DNA of 64,000 nucleotides from Trachelipus rathkii (Eukaryota; Arthropoda; Malacostraca; Isopoda; Trachelipodidae): NCBI GenBank assembly GCA_015478945.1, contig JABUQX010100301.1, positions 1 through 64,000 on the forward strand. The letters are read 5' to 3'. Below the pieces are notes generated by a model. It did no database searches. It saw only the letters and a program-made list of their open reading frames with translations, and had not been told where the DNA came from. Shown here one piece after another: positions 43,328 to 57,700 of this stretch (positions are counted from its first letter, which is position 1; the number at the start of each line of letters is the position of its first letter). The translations under genes and the position numbers were made by a program.

Positions 43328-46300
43328 ATAAGAATAGCAAAGTAACTCAGGCCAATACCCTGCCAAGACTATGAATACCCTTAAGCGTTACAAAAAGGCC
43401 TACCTATTGTTCTAAAGAATATAAAACTCTGCATCAGTGGAGTAGGAAATATGATATTAGTTGGGCTTGAGACTCAAAACCCATACTGAAAACCATACTG
43501 CTGATCAGAAAAGGAGAAAATAAGTTCCAAATAATCCATGAGTGAGAGCTTTAAATAGTTCCAAAGAACTTTGGCAGATTACAAGTGAGAGCTATAAGAT
43601 GGTAGATAGAAGGTTCGGAGAGGCTATCCTTTTTCAGAATCCGTAGACGTTTGCTTGCTTCTTGCACTGAAGGAAATGTTCTAGTATTGAGGCTCAAAGT
43701 GCATAGTTTAACAAGGGCCAGCTCCAGCTCAAAAGATGACTATTTCAAAACTTAGAAGGGTACCTTCCTTACTTTCTTAGATGTAAGGGCTCCAAGAGCC
43801 TGATCAAACTTGATCCCAGCAAAGACATAGGACACTTGAGAGGAGTAAAATGAAGGGGAGGAGAACGATTGCTAAAGTCGTGCTGGATTAAATTAGATGA
43901 AAAGAAATGGCTGAAAAGGTTTAACACTTTCAAAGAAAGGAGGTTAAGACAATTAGGTTAACTCTTTTATTTCTGGTCCAAAGTTGATGGGTAAAAGCTA
44001 AAAGAAAGAAATGTAGAATCGTTTCTACATCTGCAATTATATTAAAGTCAGTTCAGTAGGAAAAAAGAGTTTTCTCACTTCTAGCTTTCGACAAAAAAGT
44101 CACTCTTTGATTTTTTCTAGCCCATTGTGATAAAACATAAACCAAAAGAAAGATCTCCCCGACCATTACGAGTTTGTAATAAAATTGAAAGCAGTGGTGA
44201 AGAAAAAAAAGTTATTTTCATATCCAATTCTTTCATATGACTTCATTCAATTTAATTTTCTTTTCTTTTTGGAAAAGATATTTGAAATCCGACAAAGGAA
44301 TTCCAATCGAGAATAATTTAAATAAAATTATAACAACGAATTTGGATATTTTTATTTGTTGAAATTAAATTAAAAATTATAGTTCAGAGATGAGCGTCTT
44401 ACAATGATTCAATGATTATGAAACTTTGGCTTTGAGAACTTCAATCATACTGTATATTTTTTTATAGGGAAAAAAATTGTCCATTTATTCATCTTGCTTT
44501 TGGTTCCTAATTTTTTTGAAATTTAGATGTTATCTAAAATGAATTTTTCAAATTTAAGACCATTACTGTAGGTAAATTATAATATCAAATAATTTGCGAT
44601 CACATGACCAATAAACTACCATTTTGTGTCGTCTGTAATACCTGAAAAATTGGAAATCTTTTGGTCATTTTCAAATTTTTCATGATTATGAAGAAAATAC
44701 CCTTATTTAATTATTATAAAATTTTAACAAATCAAAGTATCCAAACTCGATGTTAGAATTGTTTTCTAAATCTTTCTTAGATTGGAATTCATTTGTAAGA
44801 TTTAATATATCTTTTCCCCGAAAGAGTATAAACGATTGCATGAGGTCATGAAAAAGTTGGAAATGAAGATAACTTTTTTTCTGCGTCACTATTTTTTTAT
44901 TATTGATAAATTAAAAACTATTGGGAGAGATCTCTCTTTTAGTACTTGACTCATCAAAATCGGACGAAAATTAAGATTTTTTTTCTTTTAACTTCCGAAA
45001 ATGTCCGCTTACCCTTCGTTCGAACAGGTGGATTATCTACGTATTATCAGAGCGATTAGGTGAAGTATAGGCGGAGTAATGAGTTGACAGTTATGTTTTG
45101 AAAAAATGGTAGATTTTTTTTTGTGTGTGTGTGTGCGCGCAAATAAGAGAACATAAGAGCTTAGCGCGCATTCGCTTAGTGAAATTATGCATGATTCGTT
45201 TGGTGAATAATATTCCTGCAACGAACCGAGGTGAATGAAAATTAGTAAGAGTGATATGAAAACGATGATTTTTCCAATCACTGTATTTAGCCTCCACGGC
45301 TCGAAATCAAGTGTGATTGAACCATTGATTTTAAATAGTGAATTATTTAGTTGGGTAAGTAGTAACCTATTCTTCCAATTAGAGATTATGTATCACACCT
45401 ATTTACTTATTTGGCAATCACAGGAGCTTCCTTCAAGTCAAAGCAATTACGCTATTCCTATCTATCGAAAAGGGTGGTATCGCTCAAACTGGCCTGAAAC
45501 TACTGACAATATTAGCTAAAGACAAAAGATAAAAAAGCGTAAGATAAGGTTTTTGAAAACGAAAGTATTGAGGCATAAAAGTCAATGGTGTTCAAGAATT
45601 GCTTGACACTATCTAGTATATTTTTAGGTTCCTTAATCAAACTGATGCATATGGCTATGCTAACCGAAGGATTAGACTCTTTCCCTACCTTGATTAGTAC
45701 GGGAGAAGTTAATGCATGGAGACATGTTAATCCTCACAGATGCGGTAGATATATCACTAGCAGTAGATGTATTGATAAATAAAGAAGAAGGAAGTCCATT
45801 AGGATTCTACAGTGGAATTTTGAAACCGGCAGGGAAAAAATTATGCGACATATATAGTAAGAGTAGCTAGTCATTCATTGTAAGGACGACGAAAATGTTT
45901 TCATATTTGCTCCTAATATTGAAGATAACTTTTCACGAATTTCGGATCTGAGTTTTTATCATTGCGAAAGCGAAGGAATCGAGGAAAATTAGTAACGTAG
46001 ATTTGAGTTTTGTTTTAGAATTTGACATTGAGGTTAATTAAGCATATTAAACGGTCAGAAAATAAATTTGCAAACTATTTATATTGCAATATTGAAAACT
46101 GTGACGAGTATAAAGAGGAAATGCGAGAGGCGGAGTAGGTCTACAATGTGCTTTTAAGTAAATGGACGGAGCTGCATAAACCTTTTAATAGTAGGAGGAA
46201 GGAGCCTAAATACTTCGAGAAAATAGAAAAAGGTACGTCGGTAGTGAAACGTAAGCAAACGAAGTGTAAAGCGCCAAACAAAGATTGCAGTTATTTTAAC

Positions 46301-46640
46301 GATTTGTTGAGGAGCAAGCAGCAGCTTCCTTTGAAGTTTCATGGTCTAATGAGGTTACAAGTTTAGACGAGTGGTTTTATAAATAAATTCGTCCGAAATT
46401 ATAAAATGTTTAATAAGCAGTTAGATCTATATAAAGTGATAAAGAAGTTTGAGCGAAATAATTAATTTAAGCAAGAACCAAGAACTTAACACATAAAGAA
46501 ATATTGTCGTTAAAAATTAAAAAGAAAAACTTATGGCACACCCATGGTATTTTTGTCTTATTCCGCGCTTCTAAAGGAAAGTATAGCTCCATAATATTTG
46601 TTAGACCGCATTTATTCTATTTAATACCATTTATCAGAGG
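43328..46640. other. Sequence with no gene assigned
   Basis: Frames of 60-94 codons (44,707-44,889 minus; 45,235-45,519 plus; 46,148-46,366 plus, lysine-rich) match nothing recognised. A short GT run lies at 45,122-45,140. Confidence 0.35.
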
Positions 46641-49600
46641 AAGTATGATTTAGACTTGCTTGACACTCCTACCAGTATCACCACGGGTGGGACGACCTTC
46701 TGTCACAATCAGCTCTCATCTTCCCGACACACCAAATGGTTCATACGCAAACGCTCGGAATGAAAAGTTCTCCAACACAGATCATCGCTCCCTCAAGAAC
46801 GCTGTTCTCTTCGCACTCGCCAAAATCCAACTCTCGCACTGGCTCTTACAGAAGTTGGGGCTTGCCTCCGTCCTTCCCTCCCTCCCTTGGAGTCTTTTGT
46901 GAACCCCCTACACATTGATTCATCCCTTTCTTGAATACGCTCCGGCCCTTGCATACTTCCCTCTCCCTCTCCTCTACCGGCTTATCTCAGAAGCCCTCAT
47001 ACCCACGAGGGAGGCTTACGACCTGGTACACACTCCACCACTCTCCATGGTTTTACCCTCCCCATACGAATCTCGGGTTCTAGATACGATCTGTTTCCAT
47101 ATCCGATGTGTGTCTTTCTGTATCTACATTTCGCAAGCTGTCCCGGTGGATCTTTGTCATATTATTTCCGTGGATGGTGCTTTACCTTCGCGGCCTAGTA
47201 ACTTCATTCTCACTCGAATGTAAATCTTCCTCTTCCGGCTCCAGATACTATATAACAGGTCTCTCTCCGTTTTCTTAATCTTTATATTTCTACGTCTTAA
47301 TGGCCACCTAAAAAGTAAGTCTAAACGTACTAAAGAGATAATTTTCGCGGGTGTTTTACCGCCCTGGAGGTTATTCTCGATCGATTAAAGAGCGACTACA
47401 TTTTTGAGAGCGCAGTAATTCATTATTGATAATCTTCATCTGTTTCCTGTCTCACTGTCATTCTCCGCTTTTCCGCCAGAACGATTTTCGGCCAAGTCGG
47501 TTATTCTCAATGAGCCATTCTCTTCCGGGGCTCCACTCTTTCTTGCCCACTCGCCCTCCTGTCTTTAAGCTCTCAACTGCCCCGATTTACTATTACGACG
47601 CCCTTCTGGCTCAGGTCACCATGATTTCCTCAGCACAACCTTCGCCCTCTCGCCTGCGCTCGTCCACATTACTACTTTTCCGAAGGCCACTCCTTGCATT
47701 GTCTCTTCACGCTGTTCTCCGTTGACTAACCGTTTATATTGCATTTTTTTCTCGACACACTTCTTCGTAGTCCATTCCCAAGAGTGAGCGTATTCACTGA
47801 AGCGTGGAATCCAGTTCTACCGTGAGCGACAATCCTCCGTGGACCATACCACCGAGCCTTTAGCCCATTGGCATTATTAACTCTAGGAGTTTTCGCTCAC
47901 ATATGCGCACTGCCGGTTCCTATATACAATTCCGAATCATTACTGGCTGTATTATTTCATTTTATCTGGTCTTAGTGTACATTGTTTAAAAGAGCATGGG
48001 GTTATCTTCCTGAGCATTTAGTCTCTCTTATCTGTTTCATAAAATATTTCCCTCCTTCTTCGTATACTCATATATTCGTCTCGAGTTCTTTTCTATAGAA
48101 TTGCTCTTAAACTTGCATACTCTGATCATCACTGGGCCTTGCCGCATCCTTTACTGGCTCATATTCTCGCTTCGCCTCTACTCCACTCTTATCCAGATTT
48201 AGTATCTTCGCGGAATACACATCAAACCAAAGTCTGAGTCTAGCCTGAATCACGCATCCCATAGGACACATCCTAACCAGAGCGGTTCAAAACCATTTCT
48301 AACATTCTTAAATAATACAATTTGATGAATCTAACCCTCATGATCCGTGAACACTTAATCTATATTGGTGTATTTAGCCCTCACCGGAGGAATTTATAAG
48401 TACAGAGAATTGTTTGGGCCGCGTGGACGCCATCAATGTGGACATCAAATAGGCATAACGGATCCGCGAATAAAGAGAGTATGAGAGGACAGCATATCCA
48501 TCTTCAACAAAGAATAATTTCCAGTCCGCTTGAAAAAACGTGTTCATTTCAAGCATCTTTTTTATTGGTGTTCTGATAATCCTCTTACAAGATTAAATCT
48601 CACAACTCAACCAACGCCTCGCGGCTCTCTCCTACTCGGATTCTTCTTGATATGGATCCACTCGCACAATCTCAAATTGATGCCTACGCTTAACCTATAC
48701 ACTCCGTCTTCACAATTCTCGTACATTCCTATTGTTCACCTATTCTAGGCATGTTATGTTGGGGTTAGAAATATTCTCCCGCCTATCGAAAGATCTAAAG
48801 TCATCGGATAGAAATTCTACTCCCTAAACCCGACACCTTTCCTGCACTGGCACGCAAACGCACTTACTAGACACATATCTCTCGTCCATTTCAATTCATA
48901 TACATATACACGGTGGTACATGTATTAATTTCATATCTCTACGCATACTGAAGATGCCACTCCTAGGTATGGTGGTAGCGTTGCTCCTATATATTGTGGA
49001 ATATTAGCTTTATATTAATTTCTATTTCCCGGGCCTATCTCACACATATAATCAAGAGGTCTCCACACGTTTGAAGCCAATCTCACTCCTTAAATTACAT
49101 TTTACTTGTTATATCTGTTATCATTACACATGCGAGTGGAGAGGTTTCCTCTCAGCGATGTCGCTCTTAGTACAAGCAACACTCCGAATTGGGCTTCTCC
49201 ATATGTGACTCCTTGTCCGGAACTCACTCTCTTTCTCCTAAATATATTCATACCCTAAATTTTGGATCTACGAACAGCTGGAAATGCCAATATTTTACTT
49301 TTACCTCTGATCTTCAAGTGTAATCAATCACGACTGACAGACACACTCACCTCATATCTTCATCACGATCCGCCCCAGACACGCATTATTTTAATACTCT
49401 CTCTTCTCTTCAAGGGTATCTAGACTCTTAGAGTTTCTCCAATTCTATATCGAAACTCCGCGACTGCATATAGCAACTCTCTATTCAATAGATAACCAAT
49501 GAAAATGAACACAAACTGCAACTTCGTGAGAGCTGCCATCCTTTACATATTATTTTTAGATCAAAGATTTGACCGACGGGCTCATTCCTTTATGTAATCT

Positions 49601-50000
49601 AACACTATCTCTTCTTCCTAATTATTGGCTTTCATCAGTTTTATTAATAGTGTCTGTCCGGCTTCCGAGGCTGACGAGAGCACAGCTTGTAATAGTTTTA
49701 AATCTGCTTTAGGCAGTGCCTGATATGATATTTGGTGATAAATAGTGGCTTTTGGCACTGTAGGTTCTCCTAGGTATTCCCTATGCCCTATCTAGCCTAG
49801 CTTCCTCAACTTTACCGAGGAGCAAACGAAATCTGGAGTCTACCTGTGCAGCTCATCAAGTTGGCCGAAACAGGCTAGGTTAGAGCCCGAGACGCGGGAA
49901 TTAGACCCCGAATTCTGTGTTAAGTAGTATGGACCCATTGTTCGCGACCGAACACGAGAATATCTTTAATAAGAAGAATTGTATATATAACTATTGTGTA
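46641..50000. other. Pyrimidine-rich sequence with no gene assigned
   Basis: C and T dominate on plus from about 46,650 to 49,650. Plus frames of 80-102 codons (46,660-46,902; 46,915-47,223; 47,426-47,725) are explained by this skew, which depletes TAA/TAG/TGA. No domain was recognised on either strand. Confidence 0.4.
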
Positions 50001-53000
50001 ATTTATTATTTTAGTGTTCATATTCTTGTAATAGTGGAGTGTCTCTGAAACGCTAGCGTGAATTGCCTACTTAGTTTCATTTTCTTCGTGTTTTTGCAGT
50101 CAACCTTGTTTTCAATGCCCCAAATTAGAAAGATTAGAGATTAGTCGCATCAAGGTCGCCCTCTTAGAGTGAGTAAATCTCCTACTAACTTTGGCTATGA
50201 GTATATATAACTATAGAAATTTTATTCAATTAGTACTATAATAGTATCTGCTGCATATATAATACACATGTAGTGGTGTTATAATAGTATGTGGAAATGG
50301 TAGCAAGGTGGTTGTGGATAATTTTTATTTATATATAATTATGCTATGTGATGGTGCAGTAAGGCCCGCAATGGTTATAGGTAATGAAAACGTATAAGGG
50401 AGGCGGTTGTCACTAGGATGAAGTGACTAAGTGGCGAGTAAAAACGCCCAGCCTAATAGACTTATCTTTTAGCCAACTTAGTTGTCATACATTACGGTAC
50501 CATATCTTATTAACCCTGGTCCATACAGTAAGATAGCCCTTAAATATACATATTAAGATTTAACAAAGTTCGTACTTGTTGATGATGCTTTAATAGATGT
50601 AAGATAAATTTATAATATACTAATAAGTTATAAAAGCCGCCCCGCTTACAAGAGTATAACATACTGCTTTTTTTTTTTAAATTTACCCCGTTAAAAATGA
50701 TTAATGGGTATATATATATATGGATCACTTCCACCCTCCTTTGCTGGTCAATATACTACAGAAGTATATAACGGGATGGGTTATTATCAAGGGGAAAGAT
50801 TTTAGCTAACTAGAAATACTTGTTGTATTGAAACTTATAATAAGGAATTTATGGACTATATTGGTATGATCACATTTATATACAGAAGTCATGAATATTA
50901 TCCTTTTATTATATATTCTAAAAATAAATTAAACTTGATTGTCGGTATATTCCTCTTTGCATTATAAATAATATTTGGTAGGATGATACCTTAAATTATA
51001 CACGTAACATATTCGAATATATAAAAACTAAATGACATTAACTCAGATAACTTAATATAATAGGTATCACAACTACTAATTAATATCTTCAAAGGGTAAG
51101 AGGAGAGTGAGTAACATTATTGTATAATAAATATTAGTAAACCAAGAATAATATATATAATTAATAGTCCATATATTTATTTGTGTTTTATATGTTTTTA
51201 TCTGAAGCCAGTTGATGTTATTATAAGTATAAATCAGGTAGGTAGAAAACATTCTCCTAACTAACTCTTATCCTCGAGGTTGCAAAGTAAATTTTGATTC
51301 AATAATATATACTAATAAATTAAGAGATCTCAATAATTAGTTATCAATATATATCCGAACTTATATATTAGTATTACTCGAATATTATTGTTTTCCCATT
51401 ATAACTTATTGGTGATTTAAGGTTATATTATTTGATTTGAATACTTCTTGTTTAGAAAGATAATTTTTTCCCTACGCTGAATTAGGTTGATTCTTGAAAA
51501 TGAAATGTATTCTACCTAAACAGCCCTGGAATGACAAAACCCGTTTTTTATTTGGTTGATATTGGGTGCGATCTCTGAAATACTATATTACCTTTTTTAT
51601 ATTATATTTATGTAATAAATAACCGAGTATTGAAAGTGGACTTCACCTATACACCTGAAGCACCTCTTTTCTAATAGAGCGGGGATTCCTTGGAACAGAG
51701 GAACGATGTGGATACGACAAGCCCGACACACACCAAGATGAGAAAATAATATGAAGACTATAAAATATACCATATAACGAAAGGAGTACAATAATGATAT
51801 AAGTAATGATTATGGATTGCTAAAGTGGTTTAATAATTGCAGAACAACAATGAATATGTTGTTGGCAAGATTGCAAGTTAAAAAGGACTTGCTAAAGCGC
51901 TATTTTTCAATATGGTCCATTTTAAAATCTTTTTAGTTATAGGTTACAAACATCTAGCATTTATCTATAAAACATGAATGTAAATGCTTAAACAATAAAA
52001 CCCATTGTAGAAAAAAAAATGATTAGCGATGGATTAAACGAATAAACAAACTAAATTTTCCTATTGAAACAAATACAGAGACAAATAAATTATTCTCAGT
52101 AGACCACGGACGATGATGGGTAATAATAAAATTTAAAAAATTGACTTTAAGTGAATTTTTTATTGAAGCTTTTTTTCTTTATTAAATAAAATGACAATAC
52201 ATAAAAAATATAAATTTCAATAATAATATTAAATTACACCATTTTAAATTATAATCGGATTAAATTGAAGTTAAGAGTGAATGTAAATAATAATTAAAAA
52301 TAATAAATCAATTAATAATTTAAAAATATTTTGCATTGTGTTATATCTTTGATTTTGTTCCTCATTAGTATTTCCCTTTATAGAAAGTAGACTAAGGGAT
52401 TTAGATATCAAACCGGTTTACGCAATTTTTTAATGGTTTATTAGGTAGTGAGTTCTGTTTTGCCCTACTTTTTTTTTTTTTTTTTATAATATTAATATTA
52501 AGAAATTGGAGAATCTCAGTAATTAGACCCTATATATTTCCTAAGTAGTCAAACCAATTTAAGAGCAGGTGTGATGCGAATTTTTTTTAGCACAACAAAG
52601 GTCTGGTCCTCTATGACACCATCAACTCCTCTAAACATAAGCGTGTTTCGAGAACCACGCTATTTGCTAGGTGGAATTAAGGTCTCCTCGAGTATCTCTT
52701 TTACACGCGATGTGAACATCTCGAAGTTTCGAAGCTATCTGCGTCTAGATGCACTTAAGATGTATCAAGAGGTCAGAGAACTGTCTGAATGTCCTTAGCG
52801 CAATTGCTCAATGCTTTGCGTAGACCCTATAGTTTTGTGTCTATATTGATTTTGTCCTTTAATAATAGAGTGTCTTCTTATCCTTTTGTAATTCCTTTCT
52901 TCTGTACGAATATTTCGCACCTCATGTTCTCCTTACTAGCAGAGTGATTTGCTCTATAGGAATTCTCTACCTTGTTAGTATAACTATCTAATTCAATCTC

Positions 53001-54640
53001 TTCGCTTCGCCTGAGTTTTTGTTTCGTCTTTCAGGCCATTTTGGACGAGTACGTATCTTTTTGTCATCATAAATTCTCATAAGACTATATCTTAGATTTT
53101 TAAACTAATGATCACAATACCTTGTTTTATTCTCTTAAGTTAAGCTTATCTGACATAGCCATTTTCTTAACTAGATATACTATCTGTGCCGTTGGAAATT
53201 TCTTTGATGAACCTCTCTCTGGAACAAATGAAGTACCATTTCTCCCATTTCATTGTTTCCTCCTATCTTTCAATTACATATGAACCATTCTTATCTCATA
53301 TCCTAAATTAATTTGCTACTCATGGCTCATATACCTGATTCCTACGAAACATCAATATCGAGGAAAGATAAGGTGTGGTAGAGCCTATATAACTAATATT
53401 TATATATATATTCTATTATTTATTTATCACACGCTCTTAACTATAAAATCGTCATGTATACATCCTAATAATGAGTGGGTAACATTAGGCCAAATAACAA
53501 AATGGGAAGTATAACATCTCTAATCCTATATTATCTAGTAACCTCACATTACAACGTAGACTAAAGCATATCCTACTCACTATTCCTTTTTATATTGGAT
53601 AAACTTACTGAGCAAGGGTAGCTTTACACAGGGGTGCAGAATGCGTGTGTATTATAAGGATTTGAGCCATCCTAGCAAATAATTCGCTTGTCAAAATCTC
53701 TATAATTTTTCTTTTTAAGATATAATGACAAGAGTCGACGACACGCATTAAGTTGACATGTAACCTTGCCTAGGCCCCCTTTCTTAGCCTTGCCCGTTGT
53801 AAGTGGTTCGTGGGAAGAGAGAGGTGTAAAAAGTGGGTTTGGAGCGTGAGGGCATATAGACGAAACTAACAAGTGGCCACGTAGGCTTTATACCAATATG
53901 TGGGTCTGGCATCTCAGATTGATGCAAAGAGTGCGGTATGAGGGAGGGGTTATAGGCGGTAGGGTAATGAGGGGGTGAATAGAACCTCACAATAACAGAG
54001 TGACACACATGAAACCGGCCACAGAGTCATTCAAACCACATTCGACGCAGCTTCTTTTTCTCAATATCGCTGATAAATAAGCAGATAGTAGGCGTACTCG
54101 AGAAACGTTAATAGTGAGAATTAATCTATGTCGTGGCGGATAAAAGCTCGCGGGTGATTCTCTCCTGCTGTACAGATCTTTTCAGACAGACTCAGAGCTA
54201 CGGAGTTAAGTAATTACTAGAGGGGTGACGGTAAACTTCACGTGTACTCCGCAGGAGCGCACGTTAGCCTCGTATACCGGGTATCAATCCGTCACGCTCG
54301 CGCTCGGTTGCGTTGCACGCTTTTCGGCAATCGTACGGGTTCATCAGGACTTTCCAACCCGAGATCTGGAGGTTAAGCCTAACGGCTAATCTCGACCCAG
54401 GGTGTTCGATGGGCGCATGAGAGAGAGCAGCGCGCCTTGCGCGGCGCGCATGGCGTACACATGGCCCTAAAATTTAGCCCTAAGAGTACCACTTCTCTAC
54501 GCCACTTTACTTCCCTTCTCATTTTTTATCGGGTGTACGTAAAGATTCGTTGGTCAATGTTATCTCGAGAGTACGACAGCGTAAATTATTGAAGCTCAGA
54601 AAACTTTCCTTGAGTAAGGAATACCAGTTTATTACGCACT
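50001..54640. other. AT-rich sequence and a GC-rich patch, no gene assigned
   Basis: At 54,240-54,470 there is a GC-rich patch with a near-palindrome GCGCGCC..GGCGCGC (54,431-54,450). A T-run occurs near 52,470. Frames near 51,597-51,791 (minus) and 52,571-52,798 (plus) are unassigned. Confidence 0.4.
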
Positions 54641-54775
54641 AATTATATATATATATATATCTTAGTCTATAATTATTATATATATATATATAATTATATT
54701 ATATATATTTATATATATATATATATATATATATTAATATATATACCTGTACTTTATCAGACTTATATATATATA
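54641..54775. repeat. (TA)n array
   Basis: The only substantial TA array in the 38-60 kb part, with short unique interruptions. Confidence 0.88.
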
Positions 54776-57700
54776 TACTCCGAGTGATGGCCCCGACATT
54801 TCCGAACATCCGCCCCGCATAACTCTCTCTGGCTCCGAGACATCTCCGCCGCCTACCGAGACATTTTCGAGGACCGCGATTATGGTTCAGACTCCGGCTC
54901 CGTCCGCGGTTCCGACCTCGCTTCAATCAACGAGTGTGTATGAGAGGAGAGATCACTTGTCACTGAGTGTGTTGTATTATTTAAACCTCTTTTTTCGTCG
55001 ACTACTTGCTGTACTTAGAAGACATTTATATACACACGAGAGTACAGCACTTATGCTACATGTCATACTGTCCTTTCGCCGATCCGTTCATAACCATGGG
55101 ACGTCTCTGATGGGAATATACATGAGTCGTAGCAATTTCTAGGATATCGCACGATAATTTATCTTCTATTGTATATAGTTTAATAGAAGTATATAATGAG
55201 TATCGTGATATTAATTTGGTAGATGGTGTTTTAGATGGTAAGAGTAGTATATACCTATACTAATTCATAGGACGATATTGATTACTATTTCCACCAGGGT
55301 CCTCCACCCAAAGGAGGGGAAGCTCAACTCACTCCTTCAACACATTTAAATATATTGATGTAGAAGGCTAAATTTGGTGAGATAGGATTATCAAGAGTTA
55401 TGAGTATTTACCTCATAGAAAGTACTTTGAGTATTGGAATTATCAAAGGAGTTTGGCTTACTGTCAAACAAAAAGAGAGTGCTGTGAGCCTAACTTATAG
55501 AGTCGATTAGTATTAGCCTCATTAGTGAGAGTTTAATTATATTAAATTATGTACGTTATAAACAACAATGTTGATTGATCTTCATATAATTTAAAGTTTT
55601 CAAATAATCAAATGATGTTATATTACAAAATAAGTTTTCGTGTACATGATATCCTCTAGAATATACACAAACACTTTCAAAAAGATATATCCAAAACACG
55701 CTAATATAAACTCGAGCCTCACACGCCATCCAAGGCAATTCCTTCTGTACTATCTTTTAATAATTTCCGCTTATATTTTTCGCTATCTCTCTTTATAACT
55801 TCACTCCCATATTATATAGATTACCGCGCTTATTTTACATACGCAGACACTTACCGAACGATCAGTAAAATCACTAACACGTATGCCGCAAACAGTCCAA
55901 AATTTTTGACACTACAACCCGGTCCCAATTCACTCACTACTATATTTACTCTATCATTATCGTGCATTCTTAAATTGATCTTTTAGATTCATATTGTATC
56001 TATATTGATCACTATATTATGATTAAGGTAAATAATTTTATTTACTATAAAAGAGGATGAAATCTATATATACATACGTAGAAAATTTAATATTTACAAT
56101 TATCGACAAATATTCCATTTTCCTCTATGGTAGCTCATCCTACCTCATGACCTCAGTATATTTATCTATTAATTGGATTACTTATTTAGTGAGAATCTAG
56201 TGCCCTATAATTGAGATATTATATACTTAATATGAATTATTCTAGGTTGATTCTATATGATAATATAAGGTACAAATTATTTTTAACTAAAATACTATTG
56301 TCATAGTATATATTATTTAATAATTTCAAAATATCAGTAAAATTATTAAACTTAAACCATCAATAATCTACAAATACCAACCCTCTTCCATTATATATTA
56401 TAGTATAATATTATATATATTTGTGAATCTATAAAGTAATATAATTATACTTTACAATATAATTTATATATATAAAATTGGTTCTAGGAAATTTTTATTT
56501 ATACTAAATAAATTGTAAGGGATATAAAAATTTTACTATAACCTAAATATCATTATATAAATATCATGTAAATCAAATCACACTATATCCATTCATATTC
56601 ACCCTTCACTATTATAATACTTAGATCACAGTTAGTATTGTGATTTATAGTACTATATATATTGATCTAATATTTTGAGTATTACTATAGTGTGAATCTA
56701 TATATTGTAATTATTAAGGTTAACTAATATATTTTTATATATTTACTCTAAAAATTTAGATATAACGTTTATTAACAATAACCTTAATAAATATCATGAT
56801 ATAATATCTTATATGTAAAACCCTCCAGTATCGCGAAGGGTATCGCATATTTTTACCATACAGACCACTGCGAAGCAGGGAACACCAACTCCGACGACAG
56901 TAGCCCGAGAGAGCGATCACAAATATCAATTACTACTTATATGTATTCTTTCTATAGTTTTCTATAATTTTCTATAATTTCGCTAATTTACTTATATAAT
57001 ATGATATTTCTATTTGAAATTCATATTATTATTATCATATTAGATATAAAGGTCCCAAAATTTTTAACTTAAATATATTGTATAAGTTTTTAACATATCA
57101 GTATATATACTATAATATCATAAATATTCAGTAAAAATATCTAAACCTAACCATCACCACCAACTCACTCTATATAACTGTATCCAATATCATATAATAG
57201 GAAATTATATTAGAATTTAATTGATATTATATTAATATTCGATTACTATATGATAATCTATATTTACGAGATCTAATTGATTATAATGGTCAAATTTTAC
57301 CTAAATTCACCCCATGTAGGTCAAACTTTTTTGACCAGCTGACTCATCACAATATCTAGATAAAATAAAGCTATAAACACCGAGTACTCTGATTACACCT
57401 CACCTTAACCAAAACTCAACATCACAAACCTTCACTTCCTTATCTAACTAGTACCCTCAAGCTTTGTGTATTCTAAAACCTCGACCTCCCTATTTTTCTC
57501 AAAACCGTATCGACACATTTGAACAGAATAATTCCTTCTCTGTTCTCGAGTAACTTCTCAACAATCTCATCCTTCAGAATTCGCCTCACCAAGTTATAAC
57601 TATAAATACTCCAATACACTGCAATATATATTCAAAGGATATGAGATAACTTCCATCCTGTCACAATCCTACTATCGTCCAGATATTCTAGCTTTCTCCA

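Noticed and set aside
43134..43366. Serine/leucine-rich minus frames
   Set aside because: Translation of a GA-rich tract.
46660..47725. Three plus frames of 80-102 codons
   Set aside because: Strong C/T skew removes stop codons. No domain, splice or composition support for a protein.
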